DNA of 64,000 bases from Verrucomicrobiaceae bacterium (GTDB lineage: Bacteria > Verrucomicrobiota > Verrucomicrobiia > Verrucomicrobiales > Verrucomicrobiaceae): the NCBI GenBank assembly GCA_019694165.1, contig JAIBCL010000016.1, forward strand, positions 62,001 through 126,000, in the 5' to 3' direction. The notes beneath the pieces were generated by a model. It did no database searches. It was not told where the DNA came from and saw only the letters and a program-made list of their open reading frames with translations. This document shows positions 28,601-42,436 of the stretch, in pieces. The position numbers and the translations under genes are program-made. Positions within the stretch are counted from its first letter, which is position 1. Every line of letters begins with the position of its first letter.

Positions 28601-31600
28601 CACGCACTGCGCAGAGCAGCACTCCTGCGATCAACGGTGCCGGTGTGACCAAGGTCAACAAAACCGGAACCACCGGCGCCTTCACCGCGGCGCTCACCGC
28701 GTTGCAGTCCAGCACCGGTTATTCCTTCCGCGCTTACGCGATCAATGCCGCCGGCACGACCTATTCTTCTGTGCAGACCTTCACCACCACCGCGCCCATC
28801 GCGCTGACGGTGCAGCCCGCGAATGCCACGCGGCCCTATCCCCAGCCGAATCCGGTCTTCACCGGCACGCTCACCGGCGTGGTGCCTGGCGACAACATCA
28901 CCGCGACCTACAGCACGAGCGCTACAGCCGGCAGCCCGGCGGGCACTTATCCCATCGCCGCCTCATTGAATGATCCGAACGGTGTCATCGGCAAATACAC
29001 CGTCACCATTCTCCCCGCCACGCTCACCGTCACTCCGGCTACGACGTCCGTGCCCGGGGTGAGCCGTAACGTGCAATTCTCCGCGAGCGCGCAAACCGTG
29101 CAACTCAGCGCGAACGTGTACTCCACCGTGACGATGAACACAGGCACGGTCACCTTCCAGGTGAAAAACGGCGCGACCAATGTCGGCACAGCCGTCACCA
29201 GCTCGACGGTGGCGAACAGCCTGGCGACCGTGAACTACGACCTGCCAGCCGGTCTTCCCTTCGGAAACTACACCATCCAGGTCACTTACAATGGCACGGC
29301 CAATTTCAGCACGAGCACCAGTTCCACCGGCGTGCTCACCGTCATCGCACCGCCAGGCATCGCCTCGCTCGCCGTCACGGGCGTGGCCTCGCCCGTCGAG
29401 GCTGGGACGGTATCCACCCTCGTCGTCACGGCGAAAAACGCGGGTGGCGCGATTTACACCGGCTACACGGGCACGGTGAGCTTCACCTCCACCGACGCTG
29501 CGGCGGTGCTGCCAGCCAGCTACACCTTCACGCCGGGCGATGCCGGCGTGAAGACCTTCACCGTCACGCTGCGCACCGCCGGCACGCACAGCATAACCGT
29601 CACGGACGCGGCCAATGTGGTGAGCGGCTCGCGCACCGGCATCGTGGTCACGGCGCGTGCCTCCGCCACGCCAGGGCAGTTGTTCGCGTTTGGCCGGAAT
29701 TCAGACGGCCAGCTCGGTGATGGCACGACCACGTGGAGGCTCTCGCGTGTGCCGGTGCCCGGCATGACGAACCTGATCGCGGTGGCAGCGGGCTCTAGTC
29801 ACACGCTGGCGGTTAAGGCTGACGGCAGCGTGTGGGCCTGGGGCGCAAATGGCGCCGGCCAATTAGGCACCAACACCAGCACCGGCTCCAATGTTCCCGT
29901 GCAAGTCAAGGGCGAAGGAGGCGTGGGTTTCCTCACCGGCTGCACGGCGGTGGCCGCACGCGAGCAATTCAGCCTCGCGCTGAAAAGCGATGGCACCGTC
30001 TGGGCCTGGGGATACAACTCGGGGGGCGTGCTCGGCGTGTCCTCTGCGACGCTCGACAAGCGGCTCACGCCAGCGCAGGTTCCCGGTCTGAGTGGCATCA
30101 CGGCCATTGCCGCGGGCAACTCAGTCTGCCTGGCTTTGAAAGCTGACGGCACCGTCATGGCCTGGGGAGGATCAAGCTATGGGGCGATGGGCGATGGATT
30201 CATGCTATCCTGGCATTTCACGCCCGCGCCCGTTCAGGTCGCCGGTGGCGCGCCGCTCACCGGTATCACGGCGATTGCGATGGGCGGCGAGAACATTAGT
30301 GGGGACTTCGGTGTCGCCTTGAAGAACGACGGCAATGTCTGGGTGTGGGGCAACGCAAGGACCGTCGATGATTCACGATACCCGAAAACGCAGGCCGTCC
30401 GTTTGACGACCTTTCCTTCGGACACCACCACCGCCATCGCGGTCGGCGGAAACCAGATCCTGATGAAACAAACCGACGGCAGGTTGAACTCGATGGTAGT
30501 ATCAAACGTCAATCAGTACTTCGGCACACAAGGCCTAGGCACCTCCAGTCTCGCGCCCGCTCCAACAGCAGTCCGGACGCCGGACGGCAGTCAGTTTCTC
30601 AGCGGCGTGGCGTCGTTCGCAGCGGGAGCTGAGCACAGCGTCGCGCGCATGAACGACGGCACGGTGCTCACCTGGGGCAGAGGCTGGGATGGCGCTCTGG
30701 GCACGGGAGATACCATCGAGCGGCTGCTGCCGACGAAAGCACGCGATTTCGCCGCCTGTTCTCTCGTCGCATCTGGTGCCGCGTCGCACAGCTCTTTCGC
30801 TGTGGACGCCCTGCCGGCGACCACGCAGTTCATCGTCACTGCGCCAGCCACGGTGCTGCCCGGCATGCCATTTCAGGGCACCGTGCGTGCCGTGGATGCG
30901 CAGGGCAATTCCGTCGCCCATGTGGGCACGGTGCAGATCACCACGAATGATCCGCTCGGGCCGCCGGTGCCGTACGATCTTTTCTTTGTCGCTGGCGACA
31001 ATGGCGTGAAGACCTTCCCCATGTCACTGCGAACAGCCGGAACGCTCACGATCACCGCGCGGGACAAGAGCGTGCCCAGCCTCACCGGCTCCACCACCGT
31101 GTCCGTCAGCGTGCCCACCACAACGTCAGTCACCTCCGTCAGCGTGCCCACGGCGGGAGCGCAACCGGTGATACTCTCCGCAAGCGTCGCCGCGACCGCG
31201 TCCGGAGCGGGCACCCTCAGCGGGGGCATGATGACCTTCCGCGTGAAAAACGGCGCCACACTCATTGGCTCCGAGATGAATGTACTGGGGGCGGGAGGGA
31301 TGAGATCGGTGAGCTATTACATCCCGGCCGGCACTGCCGCCGGCACTTACACCATCGAGGTTACATACAGCGGCGCGCCCGGTTTTGATGCGAGCACCGG
31401 CACAGGCTTCCTGCGCATGGCCGTCGCGGGCGGTTTTGCCGACGGCGGCAAAAGCTCCGGCTTCACCAGCGTGCAGCTCGCCGGAGCATCGGACGGCGGA
31501 AACTTCTCCGGCGGCACAACGAACGCGCTGGCCCTGCCCTCGACGCTCTACAGCCAGACCGCGCAGACCGTGCCGCTCACTGCCGTGATCGACTTCGGCT

Positions 31601-33177
31601 CCGGCACGGTCAATGAAGGCAGCGTCGTCTTCACCGTCGTCGGAGACGGCGGCGCGTTCGTCGGCTCGCCCTGCGTCGCGGATGTGGCCGGTGGTGTCGC
31701 CTCCGTGGATTACCTCCTGCCCGCCGGTCTTCCCATCGGCACCTACACCGTGCTCATCAGCTACAGCGGTGGCGCGACGTACGACGGCAGCAGTGCGGAG
31801 GATCAGCTCACGGTGAATCCCGCGTTCAGCATCATCACGGCCAGTGCCGCTGCGGCGAATCGCAGCGACTTCGCGCAGAGTGTGAGCCTGCTCGCCAATG
31901 TCATCTCATCATCGGGCGCGGTGAACGAGGGTACGGTGACCTTTCAGATCAAAGACAGCGGCGGCACGAACATCGGCAGCGCCGCCATCTCGCCAACGGT
32001 GTCCGACGGATTCGCGGCGGTGAACTACACGCTGCCAGCCGGCCAGGCCGCGGGCACCTATTTCATCCACGCCACCTACAACAGCGGCAGCGCGAACATC
32101 ACCGGCAGCCTCGACAACACGCACACGCTCGAGATCACGGGCGTCCCGGAATCCGTCAACATCGACGTGGCGGACAAGACCGCCACGACCAGCGCCTCAC
32201 CGCAAAACCTCACGCTCGATGCAACGCTTACTTCCGCGGGCGGCATCGTCGCCGCAGGCAATGTCACCTTCCAGCTCACGCTCGACGGCGTGAACGTCGG
32301 CACTGCCGTCATCGGCGCGGTGAGCAATGGCGCGGCCAGCGTCACCTATGTGCTGCCCGGTGGATCAGGCGGCGGCAATTACACCATCCTCGCCACTTAC
32401 GATGGAACGGTGTCATTCACTGCCAGCGCGGGACTCGGCTCGCTCGTCGTTTCCAACACCAGCAATGCCGATCTCTCGGCGCTCAAGCTCAGCAACGCCG
32501 CCGCGCTCACGCCTGCCTTCACCAGCAACCATCTCACCTACACCTCCTCGGTGCCGGGCGCGATCACCAGCATCAGCGTCTCCCCGCTCGCCGCCGATCC
32601 AGGCGCGGCGGTGCGCGTGAACGGCACGCTGCTCGCCAGCGGTGCATCCAGCGCGCCCATCACGCTGAACACCGGAGCCAATGTCATCGCCGTCCTTGTC
32701 ACCGCCGGGAATGGCACGACGACGAAGACCTACACGCTCACCGTCACGCGCGAGACCATTGCCTCCGCCGTCAGTGCCTATGCCGCGCTCTTCGGCCTCA
32801 CGGGCAATGACACGCTCCCCACGGCCACGCCTTTCAATGACGGCGTGCCCAACCTGCTGAAGTACGCCTTCAACATGTCGCTCTCTGGCCCCAACGTTAC
32901 CACCCTCACACCCGGTGGCGGCGTCGGCGGTCTGCCCGTCGTCTCGCTCCCCGGCTCGCCCGACACGATCCGCGTCGAGTTCATCCGCCGCCGCGACAGT
33001 GGACTCGTGTACACCCCGCTCATCTCCACCGACAACTTCGCCACTTTCATCCCCATGACCGCCACTCCCGTCGTGAATGTCATAAGCGAGACCTGGGAGC
33101 GCGTCACCATCGACCAACCCCTCGGCCCCGTGCCGCCCAATCAGGCATTCGTCCGCGTGTCCGTGACCATTCCCTGA
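22669..33177 (+). CDS. Giant secreted mosaic protein (3502 aa)
   Basis: A signal peptide (to about residue 30, ending ALLAQ) leads a multi-domain surface protein. Residues about 260-910 hold 14 propeller-like repeats of about 46 aa (YxGGxFTxAGG...VAKWNGTxWSALGTGxNG). Then follow a cadherin-like beta-sandwich (921-1020), a jelly-roll-like part, a choice-of-anchor-D domain (1254-1378), an IPT/TIG domain (1379-1461), an FN3-like domain (1462-1562), a second cadherin-like (1566-1660) and a second anchor-D domain (1813-1937). Next are FN3-like (1938-2043), MBG-like (2044-2125), Ig-like, RCC1-type repeats (2336-2712), several Ig-like domains and a third cadherin-like domain (3265-3362). A C-terminal module (3363-3502) is shared with the other giant protein. 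The role is probably adhesion or surface binding; no enzyme motif was seen. Confidence 0.88.
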   Translation: MNTLLPHRSLVRQSILLVLAWTCSAALLAQTTSARPPDTAVASKNAGAQAPAAFSELVAKATAGDQGRHVGITATADGAELRAAFQKLAGTVTREGLRLDSTDDAGGSLRLRSSAVGRGDGRVQALPAVGRVACSDALVTFTRPGVTEEYTVSVDGVRQDFLIAQKPAGGGALRLELALQGAHASADAAGVKLVLDESGRALVYNRLHVTDARGSKLAAHFEVAAADRILVHVDDANAVYPVRIDPTFSDADWMSMSTSVPGAQGDVRAVAAYGTDIYIGGSFTFVGGVSAAYVAKWNGTTWSALGSGVNGPVYAMHFDGSQLYIGGAFTQASGVANTTYIAQWNGSAWQALGTGANGAVNALVKNGSNLYAGGSFTLAGGVAGTSRIAKWDGTAWSALGSGMDGTVNALAKNGPSNIYAGGDFTTAGGTLANRVAKWDGTSWSALGTGITGGSVLALGASDFGSDIYVGGSFTNAGGGFVSNLAKWNGTTWSAVGTGVDGPVNCIAMEFSDAYVGGLFSSAGGVANTSRVARWNGSSWLALGTGLTPATTSAFPVSAMAKYGSTLVIGGIFTEVGTVAASNVAVWDGSAWSAKGTGTGAINSVVADGTDIYAGGSFTQIGGVSASRVAKWNGSDWTPLGTGMNSAVHVLLRSGTSLYAGGTFTTAGGASANRIAMWDGTSWSALGTGMNGTVTALTKSGANVFAGGLFTTAGGVSASNIAQWNGTTWSAMGTGANGQVNALALLGTDIIAGGSFSTMGGVSANCLARWNGSAWSVLGGSITGIGSTVNALLASGSNLYIGGQFSAANAVSVSNIAKWNGTVWSALGTGVNGPVNALAESAGQIYAGGSFVLAGGSLSLRLARWNGTAWSAGGSGMDGPVQALAADTASHLYVAGAFSFAGSSTLSPQIARSSLEGALSFNANLSALAVSTGTLSPAFAAGTKNYLVTVSSATSSVTVTPTKSFANATIEVRVNGGTFASATSGVPTSALALNVGENIIDVRVTAEDGLMRKTYSLYVIRAAPAQTTAILDDFDNGALGTNPNGTGTGFDDNGQTAVTESGGFVNMNTTSGVSTMVIASKNNLNPFTSTATTAAFRFGAVNYDASWHRLCVGWRLASSSHNHFYPYGASTVSAQGLYVILYAQNNEETAKGNLYAVDGAGVYTRIASWNWSSNTQLSNLIVTLTTTASTYQLGFSGASATPTFVTGTASGLLTGLGTLGANFEVGVHNQVGSSAAGAVFVDRITVTTDSLTAPEIAVKGPTIVINDGDTTPSTADSTDFGSTSVNGGTVLKNFVVENTGNATLNLTGTPLVTITGANAADFTVTQPPVASIPAAQVSGLGITFDPSAAGLRTATVTIANNDSDENPYDFTIQGTGTIPAPTVTGIVPSGGSTAGGTSVTITGTDFTGATAVTIGGAAATSVNVVNATTITCTTPAHAAGTASVLVTTPGGTNAANTLFTYALPPTITSPTSTSVTGTTATLGGNVTNDGGGAITQRGVVYSATTTNGNPQLGGSGVSSATASGTTGIFTVNVTSLAPGTAYSFKAYATNAAGTSYTSTGSFTTPSTNADLSSLSLSSGTLSPVFASGTTSYTAGVPNPVSSITVTPVKADANATVTVNGGSPFTPVSLALGTNTITILVTAQDGTTTKTYTVVVTRTPGVTVMDFESLQIVGSLLYLRGKHYEEDGYQLDTLNNTDLVTPGTLHSGYLGSTSISNASGGGVTRLTKEGGGAFTLNGISLAGRYGAVSGTVVFTGTRADGSTVTQGHTLSGASFTWQAFTFSTFTNVVKVEWTQLASYFQLDQIVLDGAQPVAPEMVVIGQTNVYIADGDSTPSTQKGTDFGGVNMTSGSFTRTFTIRNTGPVALNLTGTPKVVIGGTNPADFTVTAAPVSPVAATTGSTSFQITFDPSASGIRTATVSIDNNDAEENPFNFTIRGVGGTAPTLGAANATNVLATTATLNGDVTSDGGTVIIERGFVYSRTAQSSTPAINGAGVTKVNKTGTTGAFTAALTALQSSTGYSFRAYAINAAGTTYSSVQTFTTTAPIALTVQPANATRPYPQPNPVFTGTLTGVVPGDNITATYSTSATAGSPAGTYPIAASLNDPNGVIGKYTVTILPATLTVTPATTSVPGVSRNVQFSASAQTVQLSANVYSTVTMNTGTVTFQVKNGATNVGTAVTSSTVANSLATVNYDLPAGLPFGNYTIQVTYNGTANFSTSTSSTGVLTVIAPPGIASLAVTGVASPVEAGTVSTLVVTAKNAGGAIYTGYTGTVSFTSTDAAAVLPASYTFTPGDAGVKTFTVTLRTAGTHSITVTDAANVVSGSRTGIVVTARASATPGQLFAFGRNSDGQLGDGTTTWRLSRVPVPGMTNLIAVAAGSSHTLAVKADGSVWAWGANGAGQLGTNTSTGSNVPVQVKGEGGVGFLTGCTAVAAREQFSLALKSDGTVWAWGYNSGGVLGVSSATLDKRLTPAQVPGLSGITAIAAGNSVCLALKADGTVMAWGGSSYGAMGDGFMLSWHFTPAPVQVAGGAPLTGITAIAMGGENISGDFGVALKNDGNVWVWGNARTVDDSRYPKTQAVRLTTFPSDTTTAIAVGGNQILMKQTDGRLNSMVVSNVNQYFGTQGLGTSSLAPAPTAVRTPDGSQFLSGVASFAAGAEHSVARMNDGTVLTWGRGWDGALGTGDTIERLLPTKARDFAACSLVASGAASHSSFAVDALPATTQFIVTAPATVLPGMPFQGTVRAVDAQGNSVAHVGTVQITTNDPLGPPVPYDLFFVAGDNGVKTFPMSLRTAGTLTITARDKSVPSLTGSTTVSVSVPTTTSVTSVSVPTAGAQPVILSASVAATASGAGTLSGGMMTFRVKNGATLIGSEMNVLGAGGMRSVSYYIPAGTAAGTYTIEVTYSGAPGFDASTGTGFLRMAVAGGFADGGKSSGFTSVQLAGASDGGNFSGGTTNALALPSTLYSQTAQTVPLTAVIDFGSGTVNEGSVVFTVVGDGGAFVGSPCVADVAGGVASVDYLLPAGLPIGTYTVLISYSGGATYDGSSAEDQLTVNPAFSIITASAAAANRSDFAQSVSLLANVISSSGAVNEGTVTFQIKDSGGTNIGSAAISPTVSDGFAAVNYTLPAGQAAGTYFIHATYNSGSANITGSLDNTHTLEITGVPESVNIDVADKTATTSASPQNLTLDATLTSAGGIVAAGNVTFQLTLDGVNVGTAVIGAVSNGAASVTYVLPGGSGGGNYTILATYDGTVSFTASAGLGSLVVSNTSNADLSALKLSNAAALTPAFTSNHLTYTSSVPGAITSISVSPLAADPGAAVRVNGTLLASGASSAPITLNTGANVIAVLVTAGNGTTTKTYTLTVTRETIASAVSAYAALFGLTGNDTLPTATPFNDGVPNLLKYAFNMSLSGPNVTTLTPGGGVGGLPVVSLPGSPDTIRVEFIRRRDSGLVYTPLISTDNFATFIPMTATPVVNVISETWERVTIDQPLGPVPPNQAFVRVSVTIP

Positions 33178-33327
33178 TCCCTACAGTCCGCCTCTCCACG
33201 TCTGCCCGGTCCACCGCGCCGTCTGCCACCACCGTCCTTTCGATCCGAGGAAGGGCGGCACATGGCAGCCTTCGCGGCGAATCAAAAGCACCCACAAGAT
33301 CAGCGGCTTATCTTCGTTTTCGCCACC

Positions 33328-33783
33328 ATGAAAATGTACATGTGCCTGCTGCCCGTCATCGGCCTCCTCGCTCTCGCAACCTTTTCACCGGCCGCTGTGC
33401 CGGGCGCCGACATTCTCGGTGGCCTGGTTCTGAAGCACTTCGATTCAAACTCCGACGGCAGCATCGACACTGGCGAGTGGCAGGGCGGCATGGCCGCGAG
33501 CTTCACTGACATGGACCTTAACCGCGACGGCAGCGTCTCCGGCGACGACGTGGACGGCCTCAAGAAGGAAATGAGTGACGAACTCGGCGAAGTCGGAGCC
33601 ACTGTCGCGGTCGCCCTCATCAAGCAGATCGTGCTCACGCTCGACAAGAATGCCGACAAGGTCGTGACCGAAAAGGAATTCGCCGAAGGCGGCGAGGCGA
33701 TGTTCAAAAAGCTCGACGCGAACAACGACAGCAAGCTGACCAAGGAAGAACTGGCCGAGATGCCGGCGCGGTTGTTGAATTGA
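33328..33783 (+). CDS. Secreted EF-hand calcium-binding protein
   Basis: This 151-aa protein has a signal peptide (MKMYMCLLPVIGLLALATFSPAAV) and four EF-hand-type loops: DSNSDGSIDTGE, DLNRDGSVSGDD, DKNADKVVTEKE and DANNDSKLTKEE. The first two and the fourth keep most calcium ligands; the third has Lys at position 6 and is weaker. It probably binds Ca2+ outside the cytoplasm. It lies 150 bases after the giant gene on the same strand, which would fit a Ca-dependent surface system, but co-function is an inference. The frame is open from 33262; 33328 gives the signal peptide. Confidence 0.8.
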   Translation: MKMYMCLLPVIGLLALATFSPAAVPGADILGGLVLKHFDSNSDGSIDTGEWQGGMAASFTDMDLNRDGSVSGDDVDGLKKEMSDELGEVGATVAVALIKQIVLTLDKNADKVVTEKEFAEGGEAMFKKLDANNDSKLTKEELAEMPARLLN

Positions 33784-34178
33784 GGTGCACGATCAAGTTT
33801 GCATCATCCCTTCGGCGGTCGTTGCCCCACTTCCCGCTGGCCGATCGCTACGGTCAAAGACCGCGATATGGTCATGCACACAGCCCCACGATGAACCGGG
33901 CAGCATGGGGTTCAGGGAGATTGTAACTGCCTTGCGGACATTGACTCAATCGAGAAAAGCCACCTGCCGTTCAATGAAGCGAGTGAACCGCACGGAGCCC
34001 GGGGGCTGCGACAGACTATCAACAGGGCGTCAGCCGAAAGCACCCTTGAAAGATGCGACACCGCTGAAGCGGTTGGCAAATCCGAACGACCGAGATGGGG
34101 TGGCGAATCCACTCGCTCCTTGGCAGGCTGATGGTCCGGCCTGTTTTGAAAAAAGACTGAGAATTTAGCAAAATCGGT

Positions 34179-34206
34179 TTGACGACCCGAGGCTTTGTAC
34201 TACCAT
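34179..34206 (+). promoter_or_regulatory. Candidate rRNA operon promoter
   Basis: TTGACG at 34179-34184 and TACCAT at 34201-34206 are separated by 16 bases, within an otherwise AT-richer patch about 240 bases before the 16S gene. They match the sigma-70 consensus at 5 of 6 and 4 of 6 positions. This is the best candidate seen upstream of the operon; no start site can be confirmed from sequence alone. Confidence 0.4.
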
Positions 34207-34355
34207 GCCGGCCCGCTCGCCGAAAAAGCGAGTGCCGCACGCAAAAACAGAGCCCCAAGCGTTCTATTTTTACAAGCGTCGGCGATTGATCTTTCAGAGA
34301 ACAGCAGCAGCCCGAACGGCATAAAAAACCGCTCAGGTTGCTCGAAAAACAAAGG

Positions 34356-34375
34356 CTAAATTGTGTGCTGCGCGC
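34356..34375 (+). other. 5' arm of the 16S rRNA processing stem
   Basis: The 20 bases here, starting CTAAATTGTGTG, are complementary to 36114-36133 beyond the 16S 3' end, with two mismatches. The pair would form the long double helix that RNase III cuts to release precursor 16S rRNA. Confidence 0.75.
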
Positions 34376-34445
34376 GAAGCGCGCGCAGGCCAGTTACATA
34401 AACAACTGGACGTCAATTTAGCTGGCATTTATGCCAGCCAAATAA

Positions 34446-35995
<1,550 letters not shown>

Positions 35996-36113
35996 TGGAG
36001 AAAAGTTCGCCGGCCCTCACGCCAACAAGCGAACTTGGTCGAGTCCTGACTTTGCAAAAAGAAAGGATTGTGAAACGCGCAAGCGTCCACGAAAACACTT
36101 AGTGCGCGCGTCA

Positions 36114-36133
36114 GCACGCAGCACACTATTTAG
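36114..36133 (+). other. 3' arm of the 16S rRNA processing stem
   Basis: This segment, ending CACACTATTTAG, pairs with 34356-34375 upstream of 16S. It lies in the spacer about 120 bases after the 16S 3' end and before tRNA-Ala. Confidence 0.75.
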
Positions 36134-36165
36134 TCTTTGGTTTTTCAACTCTGTGCATTGTGCGC

Positions 36166-36241
36166 GGGGGTATAGCTCAGTTGGTAGAGCGCTAGCTTTG
36201 CAAGCTTGATGTCAGGAGTTCGAGTCTCCTTACCTCCACCA
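36166..36241 (+). tRNA. tRNA-Ala (anticodon TGC)
   Basis: A 76-base cloverleaf with acceptor GGGGGTA pairing TACCTCC, D-arm AGCTCAGTTGGTAGAGC, anticodon loop TTTGCAA (anticodon TGC), T-arm GTTCGAGTC and an encoded CCA. It is the first tRNA of the 16S-23S spacer. Confidence 0.97.
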
Positions 36242-36250
36242 ATGATCAGC

Positions 36251-36327
36251 GGGCATGTAGCTCAGTTGGTTAGAGCACCGCCTTGATAAGGCGGGGGTCA
36301 CTGGTTCGAGTCCAGTCCTGCCCACCA
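36251..36327 (+). tRNA. tRNA-Ile (anticodon GAT)
   Basis: A 77-base cloverleaf starting GGGCATGTAGCTCAG, with anticodon stem-loop CCGCCTTGATAAGGCGG (anticodon GAT), T-arm GGTTCGAGTCC and an encoded CCA. It follows tRNA-Ala by nine bases, the reverse of the E. coli spacer order. Confidence 0.97.
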
Positions 36328-36528
36328 TCCGCAATCGAGCACAGAAAACTGTTTTCAGTCTGAACCAACTCCCAAGTTCTTTGACAACTGCATACAGGGT
36401 AGAATAATACAAAATTAATTGAGCCAACTTCTGGAAGTACAAACAATACCGGAACGGCAAAAATAAGTGCCCAGAACTCAAATTTCCGGCCGCGCTTGGT
36501 GCGCGGCACGTAAAGATGACTTGGGGTA

Positions 36529-39370
<2,842 letters not shown>

Positions 39371-39486
39371 CCACCTCTCATCATCAATAGACTAAGAGAG
39401 CAAGCAACCAATTAATCTCCTGTATGCAGTAGTCAAAGAACAATAGAATCTGTCGCTAGAGACCCTTGCACAACACACAGTGCTAG

Positions 39487-39606
39487 GTTTTCTGGTGACC
39501 ATGGCACAGTGGTCCCACCCGTTCCCATTCCGAACACGGAAGTGAAACACTGTTGCGCCGATGATAGTTGGGTGACAGACCCAGCGAAAGTAGGACGTCG
39601 CCAACC
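39487..39606 (+). rRNA. rrf: 5S ribosomal RNA
   Basis: A 5S gene of about 120 bases with ACAGTGGTCCCACCC, CATTCCGAACACGGAAGTGAAAC, GCGCCGATGATAGTTGGG and AAAGTAGGACGTCGCCA, matching the standard 5S core. The terminal stem is loosely paired, so both ends are estimates. It is about 115 bases after the 23S 3' end and directly before the operon terminator. Confidence 0.95.
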
Positions 39607-39607
39607 A

Positions 39608-39646
39608 AAATCGCCCCGAAACGAATGCAACGTTTCGGGGCGATTT
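39608..39646 (+). terminator. Intrinsic terminator of the rRNA operon
   Basis: A perfect 16-bp inverted repeat (AAATCGCCCCGAAACG and its complement) with a seven-base loop AATGCAA begins immediately after 5S. The stem is GC-rich at its centre and ends in TTT, as expected for a rho-independent terminator. Confidence 0.93.
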
Positions 39647-39653
39647 CATTTGA

Positions 39654-39661
39654 ACAAATCT
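39654..39661. repeat. Left target-site duplication of the ISL3 element
   Basis: ACAAATCT here is repeated exactly at 40979-40986. The two copies abut the inverted repeats of the ISL3 element, and eight bases is the duplication length of that family. Confidence 0.9.
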
Positions 39662-40978
39662 GAGTCTTCGCTGAATTGAGTGGGCCGCGAGGGGAGGGCG
39701 GCGTAAAGCTCCGAGATGGATCAGAACACACTTTTTGCATTGGCGTTGGGCTTGGCCGCACCCTGGAAGGTCGTGCGCAGCGGCTTGGAGGATGGTGGAG
39801 TGGGGAGCAAGTTCTTGTATGTGGACATCGAAGTGGAAGCGGGGGCGCAAATGCCTTGTCCAGTCTGCGCTCGGCTCTGTCCGCTCTATGATCACGAGGT
39901 GAAGCGCTGGCGGCATCTGAACTTCTGGCAGCACCCGACGTATCTGAGCGCGCGGGTGCCACGAGTGCAGTGTCCGCAGCATCAGGTGAAGCAAGTCAGC
40001 GTGCCTCGGGCACGGCCCGAGAGCGGCTTCACGCTGATGTTTGAAGCCTTCGTCATGGCGCTGGCGCGTGAGATGCCGGTGAGCGCCGTGGCCCAACTCA
40101 TGGCCGAGCACGACACCCGCCTCTGGCGCATCGTGCGCCATTATGTGGCCCGGGCGCATGATCGGCAGGATTGGAGCACCGTGCAAGCCGTGGCCGTTGA
40201 CGACACGGCCACGCGCAAGGGGCATCGCTACGCCACCGTGGTGGTCGAGATTGATCCGCAGCAGGAGCAACCTGCGCGCCTCCTGTTCATGACTGCTGAG
40301 CGCACGGCGGCGCGTGTCGGCCAGTTCGTGGCGGCGCTGCCTGCGCACGGAGCCAAGCCCGCACAAGTGCAGCTCGCGGCCATCGACATGAGCGCCGCCT
40401 ACCAGAAGGGCATCAGAGAGCATCTGCCCAACGCCCAGATCGTGTTTGACCGCTTCCATGTCATGCAACTGGCGGGCAAAGCATTGGATGAAGTGCGCAA
40501 GCAGCTCCAGCACGAAGGCGCGCAGATGAAAGGCGCGCTCTGGGCCTTGCGTGGCAACGAGGGTCGTCTGAGCCAGGCGCCGCTGCAATTGCGCCACGAC
40601 ATCTGTGCCCGGCACAAGGAACTCGGGCGCGCCATGGCGCTGCGAGAGAATCTCCAGGACACCTGGGAATGGCCCGGAGCAGCCAGTGCCGAGCTCCATC
40701 TCAAGGCATGGTGTTCGTGGGCCGTGCGCAGCCGTCTGGCTCCCTTCAAGAAACTGGCCCAGACACTCAAAAACCATTGGGAAGGCATCCTTGCCTATTA
40801 CCCTCACCGCATCACCTCGGCCGCCATCGAATCGATCAACAGCATCATCCAAACCGCCCGTCGCCGCGCCAGAGGGTTCCGCAACTTCGAGAACCTCAAG
40901 GCCATCTGCTATTGGATGGCCGGCCGCCTCGACCTCCAAATCCCTTCTGCTTTCACCCACTCAAGCTAGCGAAGCGCC
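39662..40978 (+). mobile_element. ISL3-family insertion sequence, complete
   Basis: This 1317-bp element carries one transposase gene. Its 23-bp ends are inverted and match at 17 of 23 positions: left GAGTCTTCGCTG...TTGAGTGGG, right (reverse strand) GGCGCTTCGCTA...TTGAGTGGG. Both ends are flanked by the perfect 8-bp duplication ACAAATCT. The intact ORF, defined ends and undamaged duplication suggest a fairly recent insertion. It landed 15 bases beyond the rRNA operon terminator stem, where it harms nothing. Ends and duplication are read directly; family assignment is from the transposase. Confidence 0.93.
39716..40969 (+). CDS. ISL3-family transposase
   Basis: This 417-aa DDE transposase has a zinc-ribbon N-terminus (CPVCARLCPLYDHE, and C of VQCPQH) and the helix-turn-helix part VSAVAQLMAEHDTRLWRIVRHY. 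The catalytic core begins VAVDDTATRKGHRYATVVVEID, continues with AIDMSAAYQKGIREHLPNA and FDRFHVMQ, and ends SAAIESINSIIQTARRRARGFRNFENLKAICYW, which supplies the last Glu. All blocks are in one frame. The stop codon TAG (40967-40969) lies inside the right inverted repeat, an economical layout. The start at 39716 is 54 bases inside the left end. The enzyme should be active and may also mobilise the 189-bp element at 43.5 kb. Confidence 0.95.
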   Translation: MDQNTLFALALGLAAPWKVVRSGLEDGGVGSKFLYVDIEVEAGAQMPCPVCARLCPLYDHEVKRWRHLNFWQHPTYLSARVPRVQCPQHQVKQVSVPRARPESGFTLMFEAFVMALAREMPVSAVAQLMAEHDTRLWRIVRHYVARAHDRQDWSTVQAVAVDDTATRKGHRYATVVVEIDPQQEQPARLLFMTAERTAARVGQFVAALPAHGAKPAQVQLAAIDMSAAYQKGIREHLPNAQIVFDRFHVMQLAGKALDEVRKQLQHEGAQMKGALWALRGNEGRLSQAPLQLRHDICARHKELGRAMALRENLQDTWEWPGAASAELHLKAWCSWAVRSRLAPFKKLAQTLKNHWEGILAYYPHRITSAAIESINSIIQTARRRARGFRNFENLKAICYWMAGRLDLQIPSAFTHSS

Positions 40979-40986
40979 ACAAATCT
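40979..40986. repeat. Right target-site duplication of the ISL3 element
   Basis: ACAAATCT, identical to 39654-39661, directly follows the right inverted repeat. Confidence 0.9.
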
Positions 40987-41019
40987 TCACTTGCATCTCA
41001 AAACCTCACTGATCTCTCA

Positions 41020-41485
41020 GAGTCTATCCGCAAACTGTTTTACCCGGTGGAACCAGCTTGGCGAAAATGCAGGATGCTCAACGGGACAAAGTCGCGCGGG
41101 CCGCTCGATTAAGAATCCGATCTGAGCAATGAGGAGCGCAAACCCGATAACCCCGCTGCTACCCTACTGACAACAGGAGCGGTCACGCCATGCTGCGCGA
41201 TGCGGTCTCCCTGCGAACCTGCCCCAACACTATCGCCAAAATCCGCAAGACCGTTTGCCGCTGGCCGATGAACCCCAAGAGCCTCGCACCCCACAGCACC
41301 ACGCACGACGCTCTGAGCACCTGGACCGCGCGAGGCTTGTGGCCCACACTCAACGAAACTCTACGCACCAAGACGTGCCTGATGCCAGAAATCGTTGCCC
41401 GGCTCCGCTATCTATCGACAGCCAGACCGTCAAAGGGGGCAACTTCTGGCTCTGCCAAGCGGCTACGACGCGGCCAAAGAGATCA
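41020..41485 (+). mobile_element. Truncated IS5-family remnant (plus strand)
   Basis: The left edge GAGTCTATCCGCAAA at 41020 resembles the end of the neighbouring IS5 element (GAGTCTATCCGGCAAA) with one base missing. Inside, degraded plus-strand coding remains include a W...GLWPTLNETLR block near 41325 and IDSQTVKGGNFWL near 41412. They are followed, one frame away, by GYDAAKEIR up to 41485. The copy stops exactly where the minus-strand IS5 begins, so the second element probably cut it. No ORF is intact. Confidence 0.7.
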
Positions 41486-42360
41486 GAGTCTATCCGGCAA
41501 AAGAAATGAGAGGCGGCAAAGAGATGAGGCGCTGGGTCATGAGGCCGATGAAAGCGAGGTAAACGAAGGCCTCGTGATGGCGCTGGTTCTTCTCGTGGTG
41601 GCGTGTGAGGCGACGTTGCTTCACCAGCCAGCCGAAGCTGCGTTCGATGATCCCGCGGCGCGGCAGCACAACGAAACCCTTCTGATCTTCAAGCTTCCTG
41701 ACGATACCCACGATGAAGCTGGCTGTGTGCCCGAAAAGCCGCCCCATGCTCTGCACGAAGGCATCGAGTTTGCCAGCGTAGCCGCCGTCGGCGAAGATGA
41801 TGACCAGGCTCAAGAAGCGGAGGCACAACAGGCAGAGCAGCAGCTTCGCGCCGTCACGATGTTGCACGCTGGCGGGCGTGACCACCACGCCCAGGAGCAA
41901 GCCGTTGGTGTCGGTAAGCGCATGGCGCTTGCGGCCTCTGATCACTTCGCCCGCGGCGTAGCCGCTGCTCAGAGCTGGTGGTTGCCCGCCTTTGACCGTC
42001 TGGCTGTCGATGATAGCGGCGCTGGGCGTGGCGTTTCAATAACATGAGGCATGTCTTGGTGCGCAGGGCGTCGAGAGCCGTGCTGCGGAGCGCGAGGTTG
42101 CTGGGGATAATCGACCACAGGCAGCCGGCTTTGAGCAAGTAGCGGATGGTGTCCAGGCAGCCTCGCGCAGAATCGGGATCACGCAGTCTGCCCCGACCAC
42201 GCCTGGCGTCGGCAGAGTAGATCAGCGGCCTGATCAATTCCCATTCCGCATCGCTGAGATCGAAATCGCAACCGGCAGGTTCATAGGGCGTGGTCTTGGT
42301 GGGCGTCCTGCCTCTTCGCCATCACCGTTCACTGGCTACTACTATTTGCCGGATAGGCTC
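41486..42360 (-). mobile_element. IS5-family element, defective
   Basis: This 875-bp element has 16-bp ends that match at 15 of 16 positions: GAGTCTATCCGGCAAA at 41486-41501, and GAGCCTATCCGGCAAA read on the reverse strand at 42360-42345. It encodes IS5-type transposase parts on the minus strand. No clear target duplication is visible, and the right flank does not continue the left remnant's coding sequence, so rearrangement or deletion may have followed insertion. Confidence 0.85.
41490..42297 (-). pseudogene. IS5-family transposase, frameshifted
   Basis: The N-terminal part reads YEPAGCDFDLSDAEWELIRPLI, then CLDTIRYLLKAGCLWSIIPSNLA. About 20 residues around the usual PPWQTVYYYFRKW block are then missing. 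The C-terminal part is in another frame: AIIDSQTVKGG, VIRGRKRHALTDTNGLLLGVVV, FADGGYAGKL, VLPRRGIIERSFGWLVKQRRL. Some IS5 elements (IS427 group) use programmed frameshifting between two ORFs, so the frame change alone is not proof of decay, but the internal gap is. Confidence 0.75.
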
Positions 42361-42436
42361 TAAGCGCATCAAGCGCCACGGGTTTGGCCGGACCCCTCTT
42401 TGATCCCTTGTTTCCGCGACCATCATTCTCCGTCGG
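42361..42436. other. Short spacer between IS5 and the sulfatase pseudogene
   Basis: These 76 bases contain no recognised feature. They are the 3' flank of the dead sulfatase gene and the right flank of the IS5 element. Confidence 0.5.

Larger units (their letters stand above)
33784..34445. other. Non-coding region and rRNA leader
   Basis: No convincing gene lies in these 660 bases. The right part contains the likely rRNA promoter (about 34179) and a leader. The leader holds two GC hairpins (GCGCGC-GAA-GCGCGC near 34370-34386, and GCTGGCAT-TT-ATGCCAGC at 34421-34438) and the 5' arm of the 16S processing stem. The short ORFs in the left half overlap each other on both strands and show no family features. 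Confidence 0.6.

Noticed and set aside
33785-34168. Hypothetical gene upstream of the rRNA operon
   Set aside because: It has no recognisable domain, overlaps other ORFs on both strands and sits in the promoter-leader region.
39392-40960. 522-codon minus-strand ORF
   Set aside because: It crosses the 5S gene, the rRNA terminator and the ISL3 transposase on the opposite strand, and is not a gene.
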